A DNA stretch of 64,000 nucleotides from Andreesenia angusta (GTDB lineage: Bacteria; Bacillota; Clostridia; Tissierellales; Gottschalkiaceae). The translations under genes and the position numbers were made by a program. Positions 7,979-16,247 of the stretch are shown here, piece after piece. Below the pieces are notes generated by a model. That model was not told the origin of the DNA, ran no database searches, and saw nothing but the letters and a program-made list of their open reading frames with translations. How positions within the stretch are numbered: the first letter of the stretch is position 1; every line of letters starts with the position of its first letter. The stretch spans positions 310,001-374,000 of the forward strand of contig NZ_MKIE01000002.1 in NCBI RefSeq assembly GCF_001855385.1, given 5' to 3'.

Positions 7979-9643
7979 CTACACTTCCATTATTATAGGT
8001 AATATCATAGGGTTTCTCTTGATCTTCTCGTATAGGAAGTTTCTAAGTGAGTCTCTGACACTTGACTTCAGCGTAGCCCAGTCTTTTATATTCTTGCTTT
8101 CACATTCCATAAGAGCTCTCTTGACCACGTTTCTAGCCTCTCCCATAAGGTCTTCAGACTCTCTTACGTAGACGAATCCTCTAGAGACTATGTCTGGTCC
8201 AGCAACTATGCTTCCGTTTTCTCTGCTTATAGTCACCACAACTACAATAAGACCGTCTTCCGAAAGGTGCTTTCTGTCTCTCAGGACTATGTTTCCTACG
8301 TCTCCTACTCCGAGTCCGTCTACCATTACATGTCCTGTAGGCACAGTTCCCACGATTTTGGCTCTGTCTTTTGAAAACTCAGCTACATCTCCATTCTCCA
8401 TAAGGAGTATGTTCTCTCTATTCATTCCCATGCTCTGTGCTAGCTCCACGTGCTGCTTCAGATGCCTGTACTCCCCGTGCACCGGAATAAAGAACTTAGG
8501 CTTTAGCAGCGAGTGCATAAGCTTTAACTCTTCCTGGCAGGCATGTCCTGAAACGTGTACATCCGCAAGGGCTTCGTATATAACTTCTGCACCTCTCTTG
8601 AAGAGCTGGTTTATTACCTTTGAAATAGTCTTCTCGTTCCCAGGTATAGGGCTTGCAGATATGACTACAAGGTCCCCAGGCATAAGGCTTATCTTCCTGT
8701 GGTCAGATGAAGCTATTCTAGCCAGCGCCGACATAGGCTCTCCCTGGCTACCAGTAGTTATTATAACCACTTTGTCATCGCTGTAGTTGTCTATGTCGTT
8801 TATCTCTATAAGCGTTCCCTCTGGCACGTCTAGATAGCCTAAATCCCTAGCTATGCTCACTACGTTCACCATGCTTCGCCCTGAAACAGCCACTTTTCTT
8901 CCGAATTCCACGGCAGCGTCTATTACCTGCTGGATTCTGTCTACGTTGGACGCAAAAGTCGCAACCAGTATCCTCTGCTTAGCATTCATGAATATGTCGT
9001 GGAACGTGCTTCTCACCATGCTCTCCGACATAGTGTAGCCTGGCCTTTCCACATTCGTACTATCCGCCATAAGCGCAAGCACGCCGTTTTTTCCTATTTC
9101 AGCTAATTTGTGTAGATCCATTATTTCACCCTTTATAGGCGTGAAATCTATCTTGAAGTCTCCCGTGTGCACTATCGTCCCTGCAGGAGTGTGGATAGCT
9201 ATAGCCACCGAATCCGGTATGCTGTGTGTAGTCTTTATAAACTCGATCTCGAAAGACCCTAGCTTTAGCTTCTGCGAAGGAGAGACTACATTCAAGTTTT
9301 CATTTCCGATATTGTGTTCCTTCATCTTGCTTTCAACTAGTCCAAGCGTAAGCTTAGTTCCGTACACTGGTACCGATATTTTTTTCAAGAAATAAGGAAG
9401 CGCACCTATGTGATCCTCATGTCCGTGTGTGAGCAGCACTCCTTTTATCTTGTCCTTGTTCTTCAGTAGATAGGTTATGTCCGGTATTACCACGTCTATC
9501 CCTAACATTTCGTCTTCTGGAAAAGTGAGACCACAGTCCAATATGATGATCTCGTTTTCATATTCTATTGCGTTTATATTCTTTCCTATCTCACCTAGTC
9601 CGCCTAAAGGTATTATCCTGACTTTAGGTATTTTTTTACTCAT
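7979..9643 (-). CDS. rnj: Ribonuclease J
   Basis: 554 aa beta-CASP metallo-beta-lactamase nuclease with 5' exonuclease and endonuclease activity in mRNA decay and rRNA maturation. Metal site HGHEDH at 73-78, HTGDFKID near 160, and a C-terminal VHGEYRHLKQH (about 368-378) that fits the beta-CASP motif and phosphate pocket. Full length. ATG with AAGGAGG at an ideal distance. I cannot say if it is J1 or J2; only one copy is visible. Confidence 0.95.
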   Translation of the reverse strand: MSKKIPKVRIIPLGGLGEIGKNINAIEYENEIIILDCGLTFPEDEMLGIDVVIPDITYLLKNKDKIKGVLLTHGHEDHIGALPYFLKKISVPVYGTKLTLGLVESKMKEHNIGNENLNVVSPSQKLKLGSFEIEFIKTTHSIPDSVAIAIHTPAGTIVHTGDFKIDFTPIKGEIMDLHKLAEIGKNGVLALMADSTNVERPGYTMSESMVRSTFHDIFMNAKQRILVATFASNVDRIQQVIDAAVEFGRKVAVSGRSMVNVVSIARDLGYLDVPEGTLIEINDIDNYSDDKVVIITTGSQGEPMSALARIASSDHRKISLMPGDLVVISASPIPGNEKTISKVINQLFKRGAEVIYEALADVHVSGHACQEELKLMHSLLKPKFFIPVHGEYRHLKQHVELAQSMGMNRENILLMENGDVAEFSKDRAKIVGTVPTGHVMVDGLGVGDVGNIVLRDRKHLSEDGLIVVVVTISRENGSIVAGPDIVSRGFVYVRESEDLMGEARNVVKRALMECESKNIKDWATLKSSVRDSLRNFLYEKIKRNPMILPIIMEV

Positions 9644-9687
9644 ATTTTTACCTCCTTTTTTATTGCCGTTGTTTATTTTTATTTATT

Positions 9688-9715
9688 AAAAAAAATAAAC
9701 CCCTTACTGGGATTT
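9688..9715 (-). terminator. Terminator overlapping the fur stop codon
   Basis: Minus strand AAATCCC-AGTAA-GGGGTTT followed by ATTTTTTTT. The loop contains the fur stop codon. Confidence 0.8.
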
Positions 9716-10150
9716 ATCTTTGCAATCTTTACAGTAGCCGAAAAACTTAAGATTATGATCCACTATTTTAAACTCTTTAGTCTTCTCTATTTCCGACTCC
9801 AAACTCTCCAAGAGATCTATATTGACTTCCTGAACTGATCCGCAACTAAGACAGATCAAATGATGATGCTGATGGCCCTCTTCCCCAGTGTTAAGCTCAT
9901 ATCTGCTGCAACCATCGTCAAAGTTTAGCTTGTACAGTATTCCCAGTTCCTCAAAAAGCTGAAGTGTTCTGTACACCGTAGCTAGACCTATGTTGGGATA
10001 CTTGTCTCTTACGCAATCGTATATTTCCTCCGGACTTAAGTGAACAGCATTTTGCTCAGAAAACACCTCTATTATGGCCTTCCTCTGAATGGTAAGCTTG
10101 TATCCACTCTTTTTCAGTTCCTCTTTTATATTCTCCATTATATCTTTCAT
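9704..10150 (-). CDS. Fur/PerR family metalloregulator
   Basis: About 148 aa from ATG 10150; an in-frame ATG at 10165 is also possible. Winged-helix DNA-binding half (about 10-85: YKLTIQRKAIIEVF, GLATVYRTLQLFEELG), then a dimerisation half with the His-rich GHQHHHLIC and two CxxC pairs (CLSC, CKDC) for structural zinc. A repressor sensing Fe(II), Zn(II) or peroxide; residues visible do not separate Fur, Zur and PerR. An extended -10 promoter lies directly upstream, separating it from the DUF1292 gene. Confidence 0.88.
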   Translation of the reverse strand: MKDIMENIKEELKKSGYKLTIQRKAIIEVFSEQNAVHLSPEEIYDCVRDKYPNIGLATVYRTLQLFEELGILYKLNFDDGCSRYELNTGEEGHQHHHLICLSCGSVQEVNIDLLESLESEIEKTKEFKIVDHNLKFFGYCKDCKDKSQ

Positions 10151-10222
10151 AGCCTGTCCACCCATATTCCGCTCACAGTCTCCAATTCAATAAAAAAGTT
10201 CGTCCTCGATCTCGTCTTCTAC

Positions 10223-10231
10223 ATTATACCA
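10223..10231 (-). promoter_or_regulatory. Promoter of the Fur-family gene (extended -10)
   Basis: Minus strand TGGTATAAT: a consensus -10 (10228-10223) with the TG extension, in the 110-bp gap before fur. No standard -35 at 17 bp, as often with extended -10 promoters. Confidence 0.6.
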
Positions 10232-10261
10232 TAAATATAGCTCTATAGCGAGCAAAATTTG

Positions 10262-10501
10262 CTACTCGGAAAGCAGTGATTCGTAAGCTTCGGCAGCTTC
10301 ATTCAATTCCTCTTCATCTTCTACAAAGGAAAACAGTGGATTTCCGTCTTCATCGTAGTCGACTCTCATAAGGAGCCCTTCTTCTTCACCCTCTTTTACA
10401 AGCACAGTATACTTCGTGTCTTCAAGGTCGAAATAAGCTTCAACCATGAACACCTCCACTTCTCCGTCTTCATTTAAAAGCTCTATAGTGTTTTTATTCA
10501 A
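10262..10501 (-). CDS. DUF1292 (YrzB-like) small acidic protein
   Basis: About 79 aa from TTG 10501, which has AGAGGTGA at good distance; the ATG at 10525 would overlap ruvX more and has no good site. Very acidic, with the DUF1292 pattern: an early NEDGE, TKYTVLVKEGEEE and a DYDEDG segment. Function unknown across the family. It follows ruvX with a short overlap, the usual Firmicute order alaS-ireB-ruvX-DUF1292-fur. Confidence 0.8.
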   Translation of the reverse strand: MNKNTIELLNEDGEVEVFMVEAYFDLEDTKYTVLVKEGEEEGLLMRVDYDEDGNPLFSFVEDEEELNEAAEAYESLLSE

Positions 10502-10928
10502 CTCTCTCACCTCTTTCTTTGTCAAGATACGACTGTAGTATATAGGTAGCCGCCACTTTGTCTATAAGGTCTTTTCTCTTTTCACGCCTGACGTCGCCTC
10601 CGATCAAGGCCCTCTCAGCCGAAACCGTGGAAAGCCTCTCGTCCACCATCACAACTTCCATCTCCGGGAACTTCTCCTTAAACTTCTCTACAAACTTAAG
10701 GACCTTTTCACCTTGAGGCCCTAGCGTGTTATTCATGTTTTTAGGAAGTCCCACTATTGTCTTTTCCACTCCATATTCGCTCATTATATCCTCAAGCTCT
10801 TTTAAGTCTGTCTTTATTCCCTTTCTCTTCACAGTGGTGATGCCTTGAGCCGTAAGCAACAAAAGGTCTGAAACGGCCACTCCTATAGTCTTGTTCCCCA
10901 CATCTAGTCCCATATATCTTTTATGCAA
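10494..10928 (-). CDS. ruvX: Putative pre-16S rRNA nuclease RuvX (YqgF)
   Basis: RNase H-like fold: RYMGLDVGNKTIGVAVSD at the N-terminus with the first catalytic Asp, TIVGLPKNMNNTLGP in the middle, and VDERLSTVSAERAL near the C-terminus. The family finishes the 5' end of 16S rRNA. I take the TTG at 10928; an ATG at 10955 inside the upstream gene would add nine residues unlike the family. It overlaps or abuts the end of the 731-aa membrane protein gene. Confidence 0.9.
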   Translation of the reverse strand: MHKRYMGLDVGNKTIGVAVSDLLLLTAQGITTVKRKGIKTDLKELEDIMSEYGVEKTIVGLPKNMNNTLGPQGEKVLKFVEKFKEKFPEMEVVMVDERLSTVSAERALIGGDVRREKRKDLIDKVAATYILQSYLDKERGERVE

Positions 10929-10932
10929 AAAA

Positions 10933-13128
10933 TCAACTCTCTTTCTCTTTTTCATTCATTCCAGCCTGTAGCAAGAACGAAGCTGTATATATATTTGCAA
11001 AAGCCGCCAGGAGAACTCCTGAGTCGTTCACCAAGAGTCCCACTAGACTTCCTGCAATCAGTGCCAAAACTGAATTCAGCATATAGCTGTGCTTTTGAAA
11101 TCGCTCTCTGTAGATATCCTTAAGTGACAGTACAGCTATTCCAGAAACCACTGTAGTCACCATCAGAACCCTGCTCCAAACCGATCCACTCAAGAGGCTT
11201 ATATTCATGCTCAGTTTTCTCACTACCACTTCTAAAAGGCTTGAAACGCCTTCTGCCTTTATACTTAAAAATAGCTTCCCAAGGTGGGTAGGGCTGTCGC
11301 TCAGACTTGCGTCGGCTATTCCAGCCACTGCTATTCCAGCAGCTATAATGGCTCCAACCGCCACAAGAGACTTAAACTTAAGCTTTCGCTTTCCTGAGAG
11401 CAGTACTAGCATGATGGCAGCAGTTGCAAAAGCTATGCTTCCACCTACATTGGCCCCAAGCTTTGAAAGCGCCATCACCAGAAGTCCTGCAAACGGTATA
11501 GATGCATAGAGCTTTTTCCCGCTTTTTTGTATAAGCAAGCCTGTTGTAATCATCACAGCTGAAAGCAGCAAGCCTGAAAGTTCGTTTCCTATTCCGAAGT
11601 ACCTAGCTCCTATCACAGGGCTGTACCCCATGACCGAGTTTCTGGCGAGATAGCTCCCAAGAGCCACATCTAACACTATCACCGCAGCCGTCAGTGAAAA
11701 TATGACTGCCAATCTGTTTCTGATAGCTCGTGTCAAAATTGTAATAGCTCCTGAAGTCAATATCGAGGCGATCGCAAGAAGCGCAAGATTGTCTAGCTTC
11801 AACAAGGCGGTCAGCATAAACGAAAGCGGGGCCGAAGCCACGAATACAATCATCTCGTATGATATCTGCTTGCCTTTCTTCCAGAAGCCCATATTTCTAG
11901 AGACAAACGATTTCTCCTTTAAGAACGAATTCCCGGAAGCTACGACGAATATTCCTGCTATGACCATCACAACCATGGATATTACAGCGTAGTAGCTGAG
12001 AATAGGCCCCCTTGCCTCTAGCGTGAAGTTGCTCTGGGTAGACATCTCCAAGAGGTACTCAAGCCTTGTGTCCACTTCGCTCCCTGTGCTCTTGTAAGAT
12101 ATATTCCGCCCCACATAGTTATCCTGAGGAGCACTTAGGTATTCACTTACAGTCGGAGCGATATCCATATTGGTCACAAGCCCTTCCACCCTTGTGCTAC
12201 CCGAGGTCAAAAGGCTTGGCTCCATGTCGTCTGTCCATATGACCAGCGGTGAGAGCTTCTTCTCCGTCTCCATAGTACCACCCTCGTTAGGACTTATAAC
12301 AACTATCATCGAATCCTTCCCCACAGACTCTTTCAGGTCTCTTATAAAGCCATCTAGGTGTCCGAGCGCTTTAAGTCTGTGATGCATAAACATCTCTTCA
12401 TCCAAGTATATCTCGTACTCTTTAAGCCTGTCTAAATCTCCTATATCTATAACAGTGAAGTCCACTTCGTCTTTAAGCTTTTCTATGTTTCCAAGCACTT
12501 TGCCGTAGTCGATTCTGACTCCGAAAGGGGCCAGCTTGTCCTCCATGTTTACGTTTTCTACGTCTCCATATTCCACAAGGCCCCTTTGGTCCATGGCTAT
12601 CAATCCGCCCAGTCTGAGCGGCTCCTCTCCGTCGGAGTTTCCATATACAGCCCTCTTTTTCCCAGACAGCTTGAGATTTTCTCCAAGTGCTCCTATCGAA
12701 GGCTTGTAGGTTCTATCCTCGTTAAAGAGCTTCAGTCTGTTGAACTCTACATTCCCGACTTCGTAGTCTCCATCTAGACTCCCCATCCTCGTCTCATAGA
12801 GCAACTTTGTATCTTCATTTAAGTTCACCATGCTCGCCATCTCTTGAATTCCATATGACTTAGAAGATGAGTTTATGGTTAAAAAGCCTTCTATGTTGCT
12901 GTAAGAGCTTGCACCTCTTACGTTCATAAGTCCAACACCAGACTCGCCTATCATATCTTTCAAGTTTTCCATATGCTCTATATCTTCAATCATAAGCCTG
13001 TTGGCCACCACCATGTAGACCTTCTTGCTCTCGCTTTCGCCACTAGATTCGTGTGAAGATGCCATAAAAACCAGCATAAACGCCATCGCAGCTGAAAGAA
13101 CTCTTGTAAAACTCTTTTTAAGCCTCAT
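10933..13128 (-). CDS. Large membrane protein with a phosphatase-superfamily-like exterior domain
   Basis: 731 aa, not a family I can name. N-terminal signal or anchor (about 8-25), then some 350 residues predicted outside. The part VIWTDD...GLVTNMDIAPTVSEYL resembles the end of alkaline-phosphatase/sulfatase domains, but I see no complete metal-binding set, so it may be inactive. From about residue 380, roughly ten hydrophobic helices follow to the C-terminus. The gene sits between ireB and ruvX, which are normally adjacent in Firmicutes. A role at the cell surface is inferred only from topology. Confidence 0.75.
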   Translation of the reverse strand: MRLKKSFTRVLSAAMAFMLVFMASSHESSGESESKKVYMVVANRLMIEDIEHMENLKDMIGESGVGLMNVRGASSYSNIEGFLTINSSSKSYGIQEMASMVNLNEDTKLLYETRMGSLDGDYEVGNVEFNRLKLFNEDRTYKPSIGALGENLKLSGKKRAVYGNSDGEEPLRLGGLIAMDQRGLVEYGDVENVNMEDKLAPFGVRIDYGKVLGNIEKLKDEVDFTVIDIGDLDRLKEYEIYLDEEMFMHHRLKALGHLDGFIRDLKESVGKDSMIVVISPNEGGTMETEKKLSPLVIWTDDMEPSLLTSGSTRVEGLVTNMDIAPTVSEYLSAPQDNYVGRNISYKSTGSEVDTRLEYLLEMSTQSNFTLEARGPILSYYAVISMVVMVIAGIFVVASGNSFLKEKSFVSRNMGFWKKGKQISYEMIVFVASAPLSFMLTALLKLDNLALLAIASILTSGAITILTRAIRNRLAVIFSLTAAVIVLDVALGSYLARNSVMGYSPVIGARYFGIGNELSGLLLSAVMITTGLLIQKSGKKLYASIPFAGLLVMALSKLGANVGGSIAFATAAIMLVLLSGKRKLKFKSLVAVGAIIAAGIAVAGIADASLSDSPTHLGKLFLSIKAEGVSSLLEVVVRKLSMNISLLSGSVWSRVLMVTTVVSGIAVLSLKDIYRERFQKHSYMLNSVLALIAGSLVGLLVNDSGVLLAAFANIYTASFLLQAGMNEKEKES

Positions 13129-13147
13129 AACAGATAGATCTTCCTTT

Positions 13148-13399
13148 CTACTTTTCCATATAAGCTTTGAGTATCTCCTCTAGAAGCTCGTCTCTCTCAA
13201 GCTTTCTTATCACAGTTCTAGCATTTTTATGGCTAGTTATATAGGTAGGGTCACCTGAAAGTATATATCCCACTATCTGACTTACAGGGTTATATCCTTT
13301 CTCCTCTAGTGCCTCATACACCAAAGCCATTATCTCCTTGGCCTCAGCCTTGTTGTCTTTTGCTATGTCAAACTTCATAGTCTCATTGAAATCAGTCAT
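13148..13399 (-). CDS. ireB: IreB family regulatory phosphoprotein (UPF0297)
   Basis: 83 aa, full family length. N-terminal DFNETMKFD holds the Thr region that the PASTA kinase IreK phosphorylates in Enterococcus, and [26 protein letters not shown] is the conserved core. In Enterococcus IreB lowers cephalosporin resistance. The PASTA kinase itself is not in the window. It follows alaS by 71 bp, with a strong hairpin in the gap. Confidence 0.92.
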   Translation of the reverse strand: MTDFNETMKFDIAKDNKAEAKEIMALVYEALEEKGYNPVSQIVGYILSGDPTYITSHKNARTVIRKLERDELLEEILKAYMEK

Positions 13400-13437
13400 C
13401 TCGTATCCCCTCCACTCTTCTGCTTTCTATGTACATC

Positions 13438-13463
13438 ATGCCCAGCAGACGCGTCCGCTGGGC
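13438..13463. other. Perfect hairpin between alaS and ireB
   Basis: TGCCCAGC / GCTGGGCA arms enclose a nested palindrome GACGCGTC, so nearly the whole 26 bp can pair. On the minus strand no T-run follows, so it is not a normal terminator for alaS; on the plus strand TTATTTT follows. It could stabilise or punctuate the alaS-ireB transcript. Confidence 0.6.
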
Positions 13464-13470
13464 AGTTATT

Positions 13471-16107
13471 TTAAGACAGCTGAGATTCCACTATTGCTGA
13501 AACAGCCGCCATGGCCTCGTCAAGCTTTTCCGGATCTTTTCCTCCAGCCTGAGCCATATCAGGGCGACCGCCTCCGCCTCCGCCTGTCATCTTGGCAATC
13601 TCTTTTAGTATGTTTCCGGCGTGGACTCCTCGCTTCACCAAGTCCTTAGTCGCCATAGCGGTGAACACTATCTTTCCGTCGTTCACAGCTGAAAGCACCA
13701 CGACTACAGAACCCAGCTTGCTCTTGATCTCGTCGGCTATATCCCTGAGTCCATCAGCATCTACAGACTCCAGCCTTTTAGCTACAAGCGCCACATCCCC
13801 TAAACTTGTCTTTTCCTTGATTATATCATCTACGTTTCCTAGTGCCAACTCGCTTTTGAGCTTGTTTAACTCCTTTTCAAGCGACCTGACTTCTTCGCTC
13901 AAGTTCTGGGCCTTTGTCACTATGTCTTTCTTGTTGGCCTTCAGCACTTGGGCAACGCTGTCTACAGTTTCGCTCTGCTCTTTAAAGTACTTGTAAGCCT
14001 CGCTTCCAGTCACAGCCTCTATCCTTCTAGTTCCAGACGCTATTCCGCCTTCTGAAACCACCTTGAACATGCCTATCTGGCTTGAGTTGCCTATGTGAGT
14101 TCCACCGCACAGCTCCTTGCTGTAGTCTCCTATCTCCACAAGCCTTACAGTCTCTCCGTACTTCTCTCCGAAGAGAGCTTGAGCTCCTCTTGCTCTGGCT
14201 TCATCTATGGAAGTCTCCTCTACCACGACATCAAGTGCCGAAAGTATCTGCTCGTTGACTATGTCCTCTATCTTCTCAAGCTCTTCTTTCTTTACAGGCT
14301 CGAAGTGGGTGAAGTCGAATCTCATCCTCTCAGGCATTACAAGCGATCCCGCCTGATTTACATGCTCACCTAGCACATCTTTAAGCGCCTGATGCAGTAT
14401 ATGCGTAACAGAGTGGTTTCTGGCAGTGTCCATTCTGCTCTTCTTGTTTACCTCTGCTGAGACCATGTCCCTTATAGCGACTGTGCCCTCTAGCACTTTC
14501 ACTATGTGGAATATTACGTCTCCCTCTTTTCTGGTGTCTAGAACCTTTACAGTCGTACCCTCGGAAGTCATAAAGCCCTTGTCTCCGACCTGGCCTCCAC
14601 CCTCTGGATAGAACGGAGTCTGCTCTAACACTATTATGCCTTCCTGCCCTTCCGATATGGACTCGACTTTCTTGGAGTCTACGTATACAGCAAGCACCCT
14701 AGACTCGATTGAAAGGCTGTCGTAGCCTTTGAACTCCACTTCTGTGTCCAGGCTGAAGTCTGCCTTGCCTTCCTTATTCCATCCGGCTGTATCGGCTTCT
14801 TCTCTGGCCTTTCTAGCTCTGTCTCTCTGAGCTTCCATTTCGCTGCTGAATCCAGCTTCGTCTACAGAATACCCTTTCTCCTCTAGTATCTCTTTTGTAA
14901 GGTCTAGAGGGAATCCGTAGGTGTCGTAGAGCTTGAACGATTTCTCTCCTGAAAGCTCTGTTTGACCATTCGACACCATGTCTTCCATATAGCCATCTAG
15001 AATGTCTATACCCTGGTCTATCGTCTCCTGGAACTTCTCTTCCTCGATTTCAACTATCTTGACTATCTGGCTCTGCTTTTCTACAAGCTCGTCGTACTCG
15101 ACTTTCCAAGACTCTATAACTTCTGCCACTAGGTCCTTTAGGAAGTTCTCGTTTATGCCGAGCAGCTTTCCATGTCTTGAAGCCCTTCTTATAAGCCTTC
15201 TAAGCACATAGCCTCTTCCCTCGTTGCTAGGGATGACTCCGTCTCCTACTAGGAAAGTCACAGCTCTTATATGGTCTGCTATTACCCTGAAAGAAAGTCC
15301 CTCTTTCTCATCTCTCTTGTATGTCTTTCCGCTTCTAGATTCAACCCAAGATATAAGCGACTTCATTACATCTATCTCAAATATATTGTCTGTCTTTTGA
15401 AGCACTGCTGCAATTCTTTCAAGCCCCATGCCTGTATCTATATTGGGCTTTTCAAGAAGGTTGTAGTTTCCGTTCTCGTCTTTGTCGTACTGTGAAAACA
15501 CGAGGTTCCAAACCTCTATATACCTGTCGCAGTCGCAGCCAGGCTTGCAGTCTGGATTAGAGCATCCGTACTCGGCTCCCCTGTCTATGTATATCTCTGA
15601 ACAAGGTCCGCAAGGTCCCACTTCCAGCTCCCAGAAGTTATCTTCTTTTCCAAGTCTCACTATTCTATGGCTTGAAACCCCTACATCCCTGTTCCAGATG
15701 TTGAAGGCCTCGTCATCTTCCAAGTAAACTGAAACCCATAGGTCTTCCACAGGAATTCCCATCTTCTCAGTCATAAATTCCCATGCCCACGCTATGGCTT
15801 CCTTCTTAAAGTAATCTCCAAAAGAGAAGCTCCCTAGCATTTCAAAGAAAGTGGCGTGTCTGGCTGTCTTTCCTACATTTTCAATGTCCCCAGTCCTCAC
15901 ACATTTCTGAGAAGTGGCCATTCTCTTCGATGGCGGCTCCTCTGTCCCCAAGAAATAAGGCTTGAGCGGTGCCATTCCAGCATTTATAAGCAGCAAGCTC
16001 TTGTCGTTCTTCGGAACTAGCGGGTAGCTCTTTTGAACGAAGTGCTCCTTCTCTCTGAAAAATTCCAGAAATCTTGATCTAATTTCATGTAGTCCTATGT
16101 TTTCCAC
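13471..16107 (-). CDS. alaS: Alanyl-tRNA synthetase
   Basis: 878 aa from GTG 16107, which starts MENIGLHEIRSRFLEFF and has AGAGGAG 8 nt upstream. An open frame continues to an ATG at 16203, but the predicted transcription start falls inside that ATG, so the extension is unlikely to be made. Class II catalytic core, C-rich stretch (CSNPDCKPGCDCD), editing domain with HSVTH and CGGTH zinc motifs, and the Gly-rich C-Ala domain (TGGGGGGRPDMAQAGG). Full length. The leader holds an unusual terminator hairpin. Confidence 0.97.
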   Translation of the reverse strand: MENIGLHEIRSRFLEFFREKEHFVQKSYPLVPKNDKSLLLINAGMAPLKPYFLGTEEPPSKRMATSQKCVRTGDIENVGKTARHATFFEMLGSFSFGDYFKKEAIAWAWEFMTEKMGIPVEDLWVSVYLEDDEAFNIWNRDVGVSSHRIVRLGKEDNFWELEVGPCGPCSEIYIDRGAEYGCSNPDCKPGCDCDRYIEVWNLVFSQYDKDENGNYNLLEKPNIDTGMGLERIAAVLQKTDNIFEIDVMKSLISWVESRSGKTYKRDEKEGLSFRVIADHIRAVTFLVGDGVIPSNEGRGYVLRRLIRRASRHGKLLGINENFLKDLVAEVIESWKVEYDELVEKQSQIVKIVEIEEEKFQETIDQGIDILDGYMEDMVSNGQTELSGEKSFKLYDTYGFPLDLTKEILEEKGYSVDEAGFSSEMEAQRDRARKAREEADTAGWNKEGKADFSLDTEVEFKGYDSLSIESRVLAVYVDSKKVESISEGQEGIIVLEQTPFYPEGGGQVGDKGFMTSEGTTVKVLDTRKEGDVIFHIVKVLEGTVAIRDMVSAEVNKKSRMDTARNHSVTHILHQALKDVLGEHVNQAGSLVMPERMRFDFTHFEPVKKEELEKIEDIVNEQILSALDVVVEETSIDEARARGAQALFGEKYGETVRLVEIGDYSKELCGGTHIGNSSQIGMFKVVSEGGIASGTRRIEAVTGSEAYKYFKEQSETVDSVAQVLKANKKDIVTKAQNLSEEVRSLEKELNKLKSELALGNVDDIIKEKTSLGDVALVAKRLESVDADGLRDIADEIKSKLGSVVVVLSAVNDGKIVFTAMATKDLVKRGVHAGNILKEIAKMTGGGGGGRPDMAQAGGKDPEKLDEAMAAVSAIVESQLS

Positions 16108-16138
16108 AAACTCATCTCCTCTATTTATATAGTAAACG

Positions 16139-16174
16139 TAAAAAAACTCGCCCCAACGGTGGACGAGTTTTAAA
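16139..16174 (-). promoter_or_regulatory. alaS leader hairpin: intrinsic terminator resembling the tRNA-Ala acceptor end
   Basis: In the alaS leader the minus strand has AAAACTCG-TCC-[ACCGTTG]-GGG-CGAGTTTT then TTT, a 11-bp stem and U-run typical of a terminator. Read from the loop, the pairs are G-C, G-C, G-U, followed by A and CC on the 3'-acceptor-like strand: the same as G1:C72, G2:C71, G3:U70, A73 and C74-C75 of tRNA-Ala, which alanyl-tRNA synthetase recognises. An upstream GAGTT...AACTC can pair with the first arm instead. No T-box sequence is present. Confidence 0.6.
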
Positions 16175-16208
16175 AACTCCTGATTCAAGGCAACCTTAGA
16201 CATAGAAT

Positions 16209-16237
16209 ATTATACTCTAAATCCACTCCATTATCAA
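16209..16237 (-). promoter_or_regulatory. alaS promoter
   Basis: TTGATA (-35, 16237-16232), 17-bp spacer, TATAAT (-10, 16214-16209). Predicted start near 16202, giving a leader of about 95 nt that contains the terminator hairpin. Confidence 0.85.
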
Positions 16238-16247
16238 GAATAAGCCT

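Noticed and set aside
8190..8786. 198-codon plus-strand open frame
   Set aside because: Antisense shadow of rnj; Ser/Thr/Pro-rich translation is typical of antisense frames.
16110..16203. T-box in front of alaS
   Set aside because: No AGGGTGG-type T-box sequence and too little space for stem I, unlike the asnS leader.
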